Source: JAJISG01 sp964347345
Lineage (GTDB): Archaea; Thermoplasmatota; Thermoplasmata; RBG-16-68-12; JAJISG01
DNA length: 45,612 bases
Direction: 5' to 3'
NCBI GenBank assembly: GCA_964347345.1
Contig: CAYFYB010000013.1
Coordinates: forward strand, 1 to 45,612
The notes under the pieces were generated by a model that searched no databases, had not been told where the DNA came from, and saw only the letters and a list, made by a program, of their open reading frames with translations. Position numbers and translations under genes: made by a program. Of the stretch, positions 8,293 through 16,567 are shown in pieces (within the stretch, counting starts at the first letter, position 1; each line of letters starts with the position of its first letter).

Positions 8293-8517
8293 ATGCCATG
8301 TAAGCTTGTCATGCCATCCTTTGGCTATGAAACGGGGGATATCGTCAAGTGGTACAAACGAGAGGGCGATTTCGTTGAGCGCGGCGAACTCCTTGTCGCC
8401 ATTGAAACAGAGAAAGCAGCCTTTGATCTTTATGCTCCCTGTGCTGGTCACGTAAGAGCCCATTACCAAGAGGGAGACAGCGTTCCTACTGGTAAGGTGA
8501 TTGTTACAATCCAGTGA
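8293..8517 (+). CDS. Stand-alone lipoyl/biotinyl domain protein
   Basis: A complete 74-residue protein that is only a biotinyl/lipoyl carrier domain: MPSFGYETGDIVKWYKREGDFVERGE, then the hairpin turn IETEKAAFDL with the modifiable lysine, and a second half ending GDSVPTGKVIVTIQ. The ETEKA turn resembles lipoyl domains of 2-oxoacid dehydrogenase E2 rather than the MKM turn of biotin carriers. In-frame GTG 8284 is less likely than ATG 8293, which is preceded by GAGGGTG. No E1, E2 core, E3 or lipoate ligase gene lies nearby, so it is either a free carrier protein or a remnant of a larger E2. Confidence 0.75.
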   Translation: MPCKLVMPSFGYETGDIVKWYKREGDFVERGELLVAIETEKAAFDLYAPCAGHVRAHYQEGDSVPTGKVIVTIQ

Positions 8518-8815
8518 CAGATACCCCCACCCTTGCACGGCCCGATGTTTCTTGAACCATGCCGGATGATTACGACGACCCATACTATCTCCCCAGCCCT
8601 TGGTGCGTGACGTTGAGGAGAGCAGTTCAGAAGGTAACAGGACACTAATCCCCCACGATATAGACTAAGGGATATTCCTGCAGGACTGGGCGGTTCTCTC
8701 CGAACCCATGGCAAAGCAGCTAGTAGTTCGGCCTGAGGAAGGCACACCGGTACCATACGGCGCTGCAGCGGACGTAACCTTTTTGGCTTACTGAAAAGTT
8801 GACGATGGCGGTTTC
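8518..8815. other. Non-coding stretch after the lipoyl domain
   Basis: No supported gene in either direction. The only signal I see is a T-rich element, CTTTTTGG near 8778-8785, about 30 bases before the dehalogenase ATG, a possible weak TATA box. The rest may be a decayed gene, but no family is recognisable. Confidence 0.4.
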
Positions 8816-9469
8816 ATGCGAGTCCTTGCCTTCGATGTCTTTGGCACCCTCTTCGATGTTGACGCTGTCCAAGATGTAGCAAGGGGGATCGTGAAAGAGC
8901 CTGAGAGCTTTGTCGCTTTATGGAGGAGAAAGCAGCTGGAGTACACCTTTCTTTTGTCTCTCATGGGTCGTTTTTTGGAGTTCTCTCAAGTAACCAATCG
9001 AGCCTTGCGTTATGCGGCCACGCAGTCAGGTGAGGACCTGCGGCCAGCGCAGGAGACAACTCTGCTGGAAGCTTGGACCAGGCTGCCCCTCTACCCCGAG
9101 GTCCGGCCGGCCTTGGAGGTCCTGCAGAAAGAGCATGCTCTGGTGGTCCTGAGCAACGGGGAAAAGCGACTGCTTCTAGATCTCCTCCGACACGGAGGCG
9201 TGGACCAGCTCTTTTCCCACGTTCTCAGCGCTGGGGAGGTGCAGCTCTACAAGCCGTCCCCGGCCGTCTACAGGCTGGTGGGGGAGAAGCTTGGCCTGCC
9301 GCCGGAGGAGGTCGGTCTTGTCTCCTCCAACGCCTTCGACGTCCTGGGAGCGCGGGCTGCGGGTCTCAAGTCCCTGTGGGTCAATCGTGCAGGCGCTGTC
9401 CTAGACCCTCTTGACTTGGAACCTGACATCGAAGTTCGAAACTTCCAGGAACTGCTCAAGCTGTTGTGA
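8816..9469 (+). CDS. L-2-haloacid dehalogenase (HAD superfamily, type II)
   Basis: Soluble hydrolase converting L-2-haloacids to D-2-hydroxyacids through an aspartyl ester. The 217 residues carry the complete signature of the family: nucleophile D7 in DVFGTLFD, T11, the substrate arginine R37 in ALWRRKQLEY, LSNG with its serine, YKPSPAVY with lysine and tyrosine, and VSSNAFD with Ser, Asn and Asp. The LWVNR ending of the core is also typical. Because every active-site residue is kept, real dehalogenase activity is plausible, though many archaeal members have unknown substrates. It may share a functional theme with the amidase block. Its GC content is between that block and the genes to the right. 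Confidence 0.87.
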   Translation: MRVLAFDVFGTLFDVDAVQDVARGIVKEPESFVALWRRKQLEYTFLLSLMGRFLEFSQVTNRALRYAATQSGEDLRPAQETTLLEAWTRLPLYPEVRPALEVLQKEHALVVLSNGEKRLLLDLLRHGGVDQLFSHVLSAGEVQLYKPSPAVYRLVGEKLGLPPEEVGLVSSNAFDVLGARAAGLKSLWVNRAGAVLDPLDLEPDIEVRNFQELLKLL

Positions 9470-9534
9470 GAGAATCATCGGTGTTTCCACATCGGAGGAA
9501 GAAACCATCTCACCCGAAACGAGGCATCGCCAAT

Positions 9535-9543
9535 CCTTTTAGC
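9535..9543 (+). promoter_or_regulatory. TATA-like element of the membrane methyltransferase gene
   Basis: CCTTTTAGC centred 25 bases before GTG 9564, with no Shine-Dalgarno between, fits a leaderless archaeal promoter. Confidence 0.4.
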
Positions 9544-9563
9544 ACCGGAATCCTTGGGGAATC

Positions 9564-10322
9564 GTGACGTCCGAGAGGAAACCTCCACGCAACCCCTGGG
9601 CCTCCTTCGTGAGCTTTCTCGTAGCAGCAATTGCTCTCCTCATCCTCGTCTTCGTGGTCGTCCTCTATGTCAGCGGGTCCGCCTCTAGCGTCATGCAGGG
9701 GGAGAACTTCTACGGCAACTGGCCCTTCGTCATCCTCTCGGTACTCCTCTTCGCTCTCTTCCTCACCACCTTCCTGAGGCCATGGCAACAACGCTCCTGG
9801 CGGGAGATGGGGGTCGTCCAGGCCTACTTCGTTGCCCTGTTCACCGAGATGTTCGGTCTTCCCTTGACGATATACCTCCTGTCCTCCGCCTTCAGCGCAA
9901 GGATCGGGCTCAGCGGTGATGAGGGGCACCTGTGGGCCACGCTCATGGCCTCGCTAGGCCTCCTGCCTCTCCCAGCGGGCGTGGCCCTCGTGATGGTCCT
10001 TAGCGTTGCCCTAATCTCCCTGGGCGCCATCGTCGTGGTCCTGGGATGGCGAGAGCTCTTCTCCTCCCCAGGCCTGGTGACCTCCGGGGTCTACCGATGG
10101 GTCAGACACCCCCAATACCTCGGCTTCTTCCTGATAATCGGCGGTTTTCTCATCCAGTGGCCTACCGTCATCACCGCCGCTATGGCGCCAATTCTGTTCT
10201 ACGCCTACCATAGGCTGGCCAATAAGGAAGAGAGCGATCTCAGGCAACGTTTCGGCAAGTCCTACGAGGACTACGCATCGAGGGTTCCCAGGTTCCTTCC
10301 TCGTCTCCCTCGAACGGCCTAA
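9564..10322 (+). CDS. Isoprenylcysteine/phospholipid methyltransferase-like membrane protein
   Basis: Polytopic membrane protein of 252 residues. The C-terminal third carries the hallmark of the ICMT/PEMT-like membrane methyltransferases: GVYRWVRHPQYLG at 175-187 and, after a re-entrant helix pair, KEESDLRQRFGKSYEDY at 221-237, which bind S-adenosylmethionine and the headgroup in characterised relatives. The N-terminal 160 residues hold about four extra helices. The substrate cannot be deduced; lipids, quinones or prenylated cysteines are the usual choices. GTG 9564 is chosen because no in-frame ATG precedes the first helix. Confidence 0.75.
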   Translation: MTSERKPPRNPWASFVSFLVAAIALLILVFVVVLYVSGSASSVMQGENFYGNWPFVILSVLLFALFLTTFLRPWQQRSWREMGVVQAYFVALFTEMFGLPLTIYLLSSAFSARIGLSGDEGHLWATLMASLGLLPLPAGVALVMVLSVALISLGAIVVVLGWRELFSSPGLVTSGVYRWVRHPQYLGFFLIIGGFLIQWPTVITAAMAPILFYAYHRLANKEESDLRQRFGKSYEDYASRVPRFLPRLPRTA

Positions 10323-10435
10323 GCTCCTGTACGTCTCATCTACAGAGAGGCCCTCACCCAACTGCGAAGAAGGATTCAAATAGAGGGATGATATCAGTAA
10401 CACAGATATCTTCATCGTAATACGGGTTTGAAACC

Positions 10436-11188
10436 ATGGCCGTGGAGATAACCTCCTTCTTGCTTCTGGCCACCGCGCTGGGCCTGGGGCTCCGCCATGG
10501 GATGGATTTCGACCACCTGGCCGCGCTGATGGACATAGCAAGCACACAGCCCAGGCCGAAGAGGGCCTTTGGCTTGGGCCTGACCTACGCCATAGGCCAT
10601 TCCAGCATCGTCGCAGCCCTGGGCGTGGTGGCCATCCTAGCGGGCCTGGCTCTGCCCGAATCCGTCCAGAGACCCCTCGCCCTTTTGGTGGGTGTCACCC
10701 TCATCATCCTGGGAGCCTGGGTCATCTTCCTCCTATGGAAGAATGGCGGGAAACCCTTCCAGCTCAGAGGCCGGTGGATTCTGATGGCCGACGGGATGCT
10801 CAGGCTCTACGGAAGGCTGCGGGCCAGGGTGACCGGGAAGGAGGCCCCCATCCGCAAGGTCCTTTCTGGAGGATATGGCGTAACATCGGCCTACGCCGTA
10901 GGAATCATCCATGGCGTGGGGGCGGAGACTCCAACCCAGATGGTGCTCTTCATTCTGGCGGCGGGGGTGGGCTCCGCCGCATTCGGAGGCCTTCTAGTCA
11001 TCTCATGGGTCGCTGGCCTCTTCGTTACCATGACCATCGTCTCGGCAGTACTGGCCGTCGGATACAATCACACGACAAGGAGGCCCGCGGTCTTCATGGG
11101 AATCGCCCTCCTGACGGGCCTCCTCAGCCTCGCCGTGGGCTCCCTAGTTCTCATGGAGGCCCTCGAGATTCTCTCGTGGCCCTGGTGA
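10436..11188 (+). CDS. Nickel/cobalt-type metal permease (NiCoT/UreH-like)
   Basis: Membrane protein of 250 residues with six to eight helices. Near the N-terminus it has HGMDFDH (H21, D26, H27), the H-x4-D-H signature that NiCoT permeases need for Ni2+ or Co2+ selection, and in the middle GIIHGVGAETPTQ, a conserved metal-path motif of the UreH-like branch. Import of nickel or cobalt is the likely role. A cobalamin-dependent candidate (45074) and urea/amide-type genes lie in the same window, but no urease is seen. It lies 113 bases after the methyltransferase and converges on the PH-domain gene. Confidence 0.75.
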   Translation: MAVEITSFLLLATALGLGLRHGMDFDHLAALMDIASTQPRPKRAFGLGLTYAIGHSSIVAALGVVAILAGLALPESVQRPLALLVGVTLIILGAWVIFLLWKNGGKPFQLRGRWILMADGMLRLYGRLRARVTGKEAPIRKVLSGGYGVTSAYAVGIIHGVGAETPTQMVLFILAAGVGSAAFGGLLVISWVAGLFVTMTIVSAVLAVGYNHTTRRPAVFMGIALLTGLLSLAVGSLVLMEALEILSWPW

Positions 11189-11341
11189 GCGTGATCACTA
11201 GATGCTTATCTGCCAGTCATATTGCGGGAAGACTGAGTAGTGTCGAAAGTTTCCTCTTGCTCTTCTCCTTCCAAGAATATCCGACGGCGACCAGTGGCCG
11301 ACAAGACAGCGTGAGGTTCAGGTTGTCTGGAGATAGAGCGA

Positions 11342-11881
11342 CTACACCCCCTCCTCACCTTTCTTCTTCTTGACCCTCTCGACGATGTTATCGGCAACTG
11401 CCTCTCCTTCGACGAGTCCCGGGAGGTACCCCTCCGTTGTATATAAGCCGGAGTACGAAGCCTTCTGACCTGCCGTTTCCACCTCGACGCCGGACAGTCC
11501 AAAGAGCAGCAGAAGGGGCCCCCGGACGACGTTCACGTTCTGGACCCTCATGTACGGGATGGTGATCCTCTTCCGGAAGACGATGCCCCGCCATATCTTG
11601 ATCTCCTCATCTCCAAGCCTCCATCTATAGAACCCATGGAAGAGGTAGGCCCAGACGTAGCCCAGGAAGATGATGATGGCGCCATAGAGGGACCACCAGA
11701 AGATGACTCCGAGGCCGGCCGCCTGCAGGCCACTGGTATAGAGTACAGGAATGAGGACGAAGAAGACGAAGACGAAGAGCCACAGCAGGAAGGGTATCAG
11801 GATGACCTTCAGGGCCCAGACGTAGATCATGCGAGGATGAGGCCTCGCCGTCTCGGCTTCTCTGTTGGCCACAGAGTTCAC
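11342..11881 (-). CDS. bPH-domain (DUF304/YdbS-like) membrane protein
   Basis: 179 residues with two hydrophobic helices (about 25-50 and 58-85) followed by a bacterial pleckstrin-homology-like domain, seen in WRLGDEEIKIWRGIVFRKRITIPYMRVQNVNV, which is given here only as a landmark spanning roughly residues 87-118. Such proteins sit in the membrane and are of unknown function. It is the last gene of the minus-strand run that carries three ABC-2 exporters, 73 bases after a permease. The start is GTG 11881; ATG for MIYVW, 17 codons later, is possible. Confidence 0.75.
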   Translation of the reverse strand: MNSVANREAETARPHPRMIYVWALKVILIPFLLWLFVFVFFVLIPVLYTSGLQAAGLGVIFWWSLYGAIIIFLGYVWAYLFHGFYRWRLGDEEIKIWRGIVFRKRITIPYMRVQNVNVVRGPLLLLFGLSGVEVETAGQKASYSGLYTTEGYLPGLVEGEAVADNIVERVKKKKGEEGV

Positions 11882-11954
11882 AGAGACCTATCGATTTCGC
11901 GTACTAGATACCATCGACGCCGTTCTCAGCTCGGGAGTCCAGCCTCTTGTGAGG

Positions 11955-12983
11955 CTATCTCCACGACACAAGTATCTCTTCCCTCTGGAATACCCTCAAG
12001 GCCAGATACGCGAGTCCAGTGTCGATGACCGCCACCGTCATGGAGAAGAGCAACAGTTCCATCAGCCCGAAGGCGAGGATTCCGAACATAGCCCCAATGA
12101 ACAGGAAGATGGCTGGCAGGATCACCAGGGTCCCGAGCTGTTGGGAAGCTCTGACGTCGCTCACGCGGCTCGATATCAGGACGTTGGCGGTGATGCTCAT
12201 GACGCAGAAGAGGGGAGCCAGGAGGAGTACGCCAATGAGCCACGGGGCGGTGGGAAGGGGTCCATAGCCCAGGATGGGGGTGACCATCCCATTGGTGAGC
12301 CAAATGAAGAGGGCCGCTGCCGCCCAGGTCACGGCCATGGTGGGGAGGAAGATGGAGAGGGACTTGCCCATCAAGAGTTCAGCATCCGTAGTGGGGGTTG
12401 CGAGCAGGGGTTCCAGGCTCTTGTTAAGCTTCTCGCCCACGAAGCTGTAGCTGGCGATCACCGCGGGCACCGCCGCTGGAATGATGATGAAGAAGAGCAG
12501 GAAGGAGTCCAGGACGGTGAGAAGGGTTGCCGTGAAGTCCTCACCCCTGTCCCCCAGGACGGCACTCTCGATGATGGGAGTCTTTTCCACTTCAGTGGAA
12601 TTAATCAGGTTGGAACGGAGGACAAGGGACTCCTGGATAGAGACCCGCTCCAGGACACTCGCCTCGATGTTCACCCTGATGAGGGTCGAATTGACTATTC
12701 GCGACCCCCGGATGATGGAGTCGCGGATCACCGAGTCGATCACGCTGACGTTTGTCAGGATCTCGTTCGCGATGGCCTCACCGTCGTAGGTTTCCAGAAT
12801 GACCGGGTCCAAGGGTAATGGCTTGTCTGAGGGCGCGACGGCCGCGATGGACCCGAGGGTTGAGAGGGGCAGGACGACGGCCAGCAGTATCGGCGGAAGG
12901 ACGAGGCTGAAGATGATGTACTTGTTACTCTTGAACTCCGCCATTTCCTTCGTGGCCACTATCCAGGCCTTCTCCAGTCTCAT
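11955..12983 (-). CDS. ABC-2 type permease with pentapeptide-repeat ectodomain
   Basis: NatB-like export permease of 342 residues: first membrane helix at about 22-48, an external domain to about 150, then five helices to the C-terminus. The external domain contains ten uninterrupted pentapeptide repeats at residues 79-128. The central position (81, 86, 91 and every fifth to 126) is always Ile, Val or Leu, and the position two before it is Ser or Val throughout. That is the rule for right-handed quadrilateral beta-helices. I do not know of an ABC-2 permease described with this fold. The start overlaps the stop of its ATPase (12980) by four bases, so the two are a pair. Confidence 0.88.
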   Translation of the reverse strand: MRLEKAWIVATKEMAEFKSNKYIIFSLVLPPILLAVVLPLSTLGSIAAVAPSDKPLPLDPVILETYDGEAIANEILTNVSVIDSVIRDSIIRGSRIVNSTLIRVNIEASVLERVSIQESLVLRSNLINSTEVEKTPIIESAVLGDRGEDFTATLLTVLDSFLLFFIIIPAAVPAVIASYSFVGEKLNKSLEPLLATPTTDAELLMGKSLSIFLPTMAVTWAAAALFIWLTNGMVTPILGYGPLPTAPWLIGVLLLAPLFCVMSITANVLISSRVSDVRASQQLGTLVILPAIFLFIGAMFGILAFGLMELLLFSMTVAVIDTGLAYLALRVFQREEILVSWR

Positions 12984-13912
12984 GCACTCTCCTCCACGAG
13001 CCGCATGTAGACGTCCTCCAGCCCCCGCTCTTTCTCCACTATGAACTCGATTTCGCCTCCTGCCTCCAGGATGGTCCTCACGATGAGGGGGTTGAGCCTC
13101 TTCGGGTCCTCCAGGCCGATGTGCAGCTCGCCGTCAGTAACTTCCAGGCTCTCGACGAAGTCCAGGGCCTCCACTGCCTGAATGACCTCCTCCTTGGTAT
13201 CCCTCAAGCGGACCACGGAGGCGGGCTTCCAGTAGCGTCCCGACAGCTCCTTGGCGGTCCCCTGGGCCAGGAGGGTGGTGTTGACGACGCCGATCCTGTC
13301 GCAAACCCTCTCAGCCTCGTACAGGTTGTGGGTGTTGAGGAAGATGGTCCCCCCCTCCCGCCTTAGCTCCAGTATGAAATCCCGGACGATCTTGGCTGCC
13401 GCGGGATCCAGACCCGCCGTGGGCTCATCCAGGAACAAGATGGAGGGTTCGTGGACCATGGCACGGACGATGGCAATCTTCTGCCTCATTCCCTTGGAGA
13501 AGGTGGCTACCGATTGATCCCTCCTGTCCCACAGACCCAGCCACTTGAGGAGTTCCTCAATCCTCTCCCGCCTCCTCTGCTCGCTCACGCCGTAGAGGCG
13601 AGCGAAGAAGTCCAGGTTCTTGAAGGCGCTGAGCCTCTCGTATAGCCCCGGCGTCTCCGGCAACAGGCCCACAATCCTCCGGATGTTCATCGAGTCGGGC
13701 TCCCGGCCCACTTGGTTCCCTGCCACGAAGGCCTTGCCCTCCGTCGGTCCGATGAGACAGCACAGGATGCGGACGGTGGTTGTCTTCCCCGCTCCGTTGG
13801 GCCCCAGGAACCCGAAGACCTCTCCCTCCCTGACGTGGAGGCTTAGCCCCTCGATGGCGACCACGTCCCCGAAGGACCTCCCCAGGTTCACCGTCTCAAT
13901 GAACTCCATCAT
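12980..13912 (-). CDS. ABC-2 type exporter ATPase
   Basis: ABC ATPase of 310 residues, energising the permease it overlaps. Visible: Walker A GPNGAGKTTT, the MPE-type Q-loop replaced by LLPETPGLY, signature FSKGMRQK, Walker B ILFLDEPTAGLDP, and the H-loop LNTHN. A C-terminal regulatory region of about 90 residues follows, as in NatA/CcmA-like exporters. The GTG at 13957 lies too close to the TATA-like CTTATCC at 13970-13976; ATG 13912, five bases after GGGGAGG, is chosen. The internal promoter suggests this pair can be expressed separately from the upstream two pairs. Confidence 0.92.
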   Translation of the reverse strand: MMEFIETVNLGRSFGDVVAIEGLSLHVREGEVFGFLGPNGAGKTTTVRILCCLIGPTEGKAFVAGNQVGREPDSMNIRRIVGLLPETPGLYERLSAFKNLDFFARLYGVSEQRRRERIEELLKWLGLWDRRDQSVATFSKGMRQKIAIVRAMVHEPSILFLDEPTAGLDPAAAKIVRDFILELRREGGTIFLNTHNLYEAERVCDRIGVVNTTLLAQGTAKELSGRYWKPASVVRLRDTKEEVIQAVEALDFVESLEVTDGELHIGLEDPKRLNPLIVRTILEAGGEIEFIVEKERGLEDVYMRLVEESA

Positions 13913-14043
13913 CTTCGCCTCCCCGATGTTTCGGAAGAGCTGAACAGGAATGACCACTTACAGCAGGAGGATAAGGGTTTCGCTGTCTCCAGGTGCAATC
14001 CTCTGGAGAGACCCGAGAGCTGCACATCCGAGGCCTATGGGCT

Positions 14044-14817
14044 TCAATCCTTTGTCGTTACCTCTCTGGTTATCAAGAGGAGATAGGTCAGGAGGATGGC
14101 GGCAAGGGCGACGAAGACAGGTATGAGGATGGACCATGTGAGGTCGAGCCTCGTGATGTACTGCGCCAGGAGGCCAAACTCCACGATGTTGCTGCCCAAG
14201 GACCAAAGGTAATGGGATATGCTGAGGAGGGGCACGTCCCCCGGCAGCTGGAAAGCGATGGGCTCCCACAGGAAGCCGTAGAGGAGGCCAGCGGTCAGGG
14301 GCCTCTTGAGGAGGAAGCCCATCAACAGGAAGAGCCCACCGTACCCCGCCGAGCCAACGGCGGTCATGACGAGGAGGGCCCCAAGGACCTCGATGTCATC
14401 CTCCAAGGGGATGCCCGCATTGGTCATGGCCAGGAAGTAGCTGGCGATGAGGGGAGGCATCAGGATCAGGAGGGTGCTGCCATAGTACCCGATGAACTTG
14501 TAGGCCACCAGGCTTGCCTTGGATACCTTCCTGGTTGTAAGGTAGACCAGGGTGTTGTCCTCTATCTCCTCCCTGAAGAGCCGGGTGCCGTGGACCAGGG
14601 CGGTGACGATGAGGACCACCTGGAGGAAGAGGGGTACTACGATGTTCTGGTAGAGGATGATGTTCACCTCCCTCCCGGAGATAGCCAGGCCGCCCACTAG
14701 GTAGAGGGGCAGCAGGGCCACGGCCCAGGTCACCGCCCCCTTGCGGGAGCTCAGGGTGGTCTTCGCCGTCAGACCCGCCAGTGTTGTGAACCTTCCCACC
14801 TCACCGATCATGCTCAT
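14044..14817 (-). CDS. ABC-2 type permease
   Basis: Export permease of 257 residues with six predicted helices and no large outer domain. It keeps the amphipathic FREEIEDNTLVYLTTRKVSK segment after helix 2, which in ABC-2 permeases contacts the ATPase. Start ATG 14817 overlaps the stop of the upstream ATPase as ATGA. It resembles the permease at 15728, suggesting the two pairs may form one heteromeric exporter or recent duplicates. Confidence 0.85.
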   Translation of the reverse strand: MSMIGEVGRFTTLAGLTAKTTLSSRKGAVTWAVALLPLYLVGGLAISGREVNIILYQNIVVPLFLQVVLIVTALVHGTRLFREEIEDNTLVYLTTRKVSKASLVAYKFIGYYGSTLLILMPPLIASYFLAMTNAGIPLEDDIEVLGALLVMTAVGSAGYGGLFLLMGFLLKRPLTAGLLYGFLWEPIAFQLPGDVPLLSISHYLWSLGSNIVEFGLLAQYITRLDLTWSILIPVFVALAAILLTYLLLITREVTTKD

Positions 14818-15731
14818 CCCACCAGGTATCGGAAGACCGCCTCGAGGTTGTCGTCTGGGCTCTCCATGGCGTGGACGGGGATGCGGGCCTCCACGACAAT
14901 TCTGGGCAGCTCGCCGTAGAACTGATCGGGGTCCCGCGTCCGCACCACCAGGCTCCCGGCGGCGTTGAATGAGATCTCCGCCACGTGGTCCTCAGCCGAG
15001 AGCAGCTGGGCCAGGTCCCTGGGGCGAGGCGTGGTGAGGACAACAGTGTGCGGATGCTCGTCTATGAGCCCCCGGATCTCCTGAATCTGGCCCGAGGCGA
15101 TGGCCTTCCCGTGGTTGATTAGGACGACACGATCTGTCAGCCTCTCCACCTCGAAGAGGACGTGGCTGCTGACGACGGCGGCTATGCCCCTTTCAGGCAA
15201 GCGTCTGATGACCCGCATCATGTGGGCTCTCCCTACGGGGTCCGTCCCGTTGAGAGGCTCGTCCAGGATGAGGAGCTTGGGGTCGTGGGCTAGGGCCTGG
15301 GCCAGCTTGGCCCTCTGTCTCATGCCCTTGCTATACCCTGCCAGGGGTCTGTTCATGTGGGCCTCCAGCCCTACCAGCTTCATTGAATCCCTCGCCTTCT
15401 CCATCGCCTCTGCACGGCTGTAACCACTCATCCGGAGGAGGGAGTAGACAAACCTCAGGCCACTCATGTAGCCGTAGACCTGATTATGCTCGGGGCAGTA
15501 GCCCATTCGAGCCATGAGTTCGCGGTTGTTCCAAGGCCTCTGCCCCATCACCTCCAGGGTTCCCTCGTCCTGCAGCAGCTGGCCCGTCACCAGCTTGAAG
15601 AAGGTGCTCTTGCCGGACCCGTTGGGTCCCACTAGGCCCGTGATTCCCTCCCTGAAGGTGGCCGTGAAGCGGTTGAGCCCGAGGACCTCACCATACCACT
15701 TAGTGAGGCCTTCTCCCTGAATGACATTCAT
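14814..15731 (-). CDS. ABC-2 type exporter ATPase
   Basis: ABC ATPase of 305 residues. Walker A GPNGSGKST at 35-43, Q-loop replaced by YCPEHNQVYG, signature YSKGMRQR, Walker B LLILDEP followed by LNGTDP, where most relatives have TAGLDP, and a SSHVL H-loop. The frame is open upstream but starts at ATG 15731, which forms an ATGA overlap with the preceding permease stop. It is the second ATPase of the run and partner of the permease at 14044. Confidence 0.92.
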   Translation of the reverse strand: MNVIQGEGLTKWYGEVLGLNRFTATFREGITGLVGPNGSGKSTFFKLVTGQLLQDEGTLEVMGQRPWNNRELMARMGYCPEHNQVYGYMSGLRFVYSLLRMSGYSRAEAMEKARDSMKLVGLEAHMNRPLAGYSKGMRQRAKLAQALAHDPKLLILDEPLNGTDPVGRAHMMRVIRRLPERGIAAVVSSHVLFEVERLTDRVVLINHGKAIASGQIQEIRGLIDEHPHTVVLTTPRPRDLAQLLSAEDHVAEISFNAAGSLVVRTRDPDQFYGELPRIVVEARIPVHAMESPDDNLEAVFRYLVG

Positions 15732-16567
15732 GGGGCCACCACCTCCATGCTCCTGACGCGGAAGTAGGCGATGGCAATGCAAACGGCGACCACGGCTAGG
15801 ATGATGCTCAGGGAGATATGCCATGCTAGGCCGTTGCCCTCCACACCGTAGAGGACCCGACCAACGGATAGGAGGTTCTCGTAGAGGGACATGTAGAGGA
15901 TCTCCTCGGACTCGAAGATGTTACTCAGAGGCTGGCTGATGATCTGGAGGGCCAGGCCCGTGGAGAAGGTGCCAGCGGCGGCGACTCCCTTGCGGGCCGT
16001 GAGGCTGGAGAACAGGAGGACGACGAAGGAGAAGAGGACCGTTGTCATTGCACCGAAGGCCAAACCCGCCAGGAGGGCCTCCAGGGCGACTTCCCATGTG
16101 ACGTACACGAGGATGCCGGCCACTATGGGACCCAGGATGCCTGGGAAGGCCACGGCCAGTATTAGGGCGAAGGCCACTATGGAGGCCTTGGAGAGCAGGT
16201 AGTCCACAGTAGTTATGGGCCTGCTGAGATAGAGGGTTAGGGACATGTGCCGAATGTCGTCACTTATGAGGCCCGAACCGAGGGCCGTGGCCACCAAGAG
16301 GATGAGGAGGAGGACCGCCGGGTTGACGAGGGTCCCGTAGAAGTAGGAGGCCGTTATCTCCACCCCTGGATTGATCAGGGGAGCCAGGAAGATGTTGAAG
16401 ATGGTGGTAATGACCCCAAAGGCCACCGCCAGGAAGAGTACGATGATGTTCAGGGGCCTCTTGAGTTCCCTCTTCACCCCGGAGGCGAAGATGGTCAGCA
16501 GTCGGTGCGATCGACCCCTCAGGGGCTCCTCCCGCCGAGCATAGGTGGGCAGCTTGAGAGTCACCAT
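15728..16567 (-). CDS. ABC-2 type permease
   Basis: Export permease of 279 residues with six predicted helices. A cytoplasmic N-terminus rich in Arg is followed by helix 1 at about 40-65 and, between helices 2 and 3, by ISDDIRHMSLTLYLSRPIT, the ATPase-contact elbow. ATG 16567 shares a base with the stop of the upstream ATPase (TGATG), and the gene ends in an ATGA overlap with the next ATPase, so all four genes are translationally coupled. Confidence 0.87.
   Translation of the reverse strand: MVTLKLPTYARREEPLRGRSHRLLTIFASGVKRELKRPLNIIVLFLAVAFGVITTIFNIFLAPLINPGVEITASYFYGTLVNPAVLLLILLVATALGSGLISDDIRHMSLTLYLSRPITTVDYLLSKASIVAFALILAVAFPGILGPIVAGILVYVTWEVALEALLAGLAFGAMTTVLFSFVVLLFSSLTARKGVAAAGTFSTGLALQIISQPLSNIFESEEILYMSLYENLLSVGRVLYGVEGNGLAWHISLSIILAVVAVCIAIAYFRVRSMEVVAP

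Noticed and set aside
11865..12818. 317-codon plus-strand open frame
   Set aside because: Antisense shadow of the pentapeptide-repeat permease; low-complexity acidic translation without family features.
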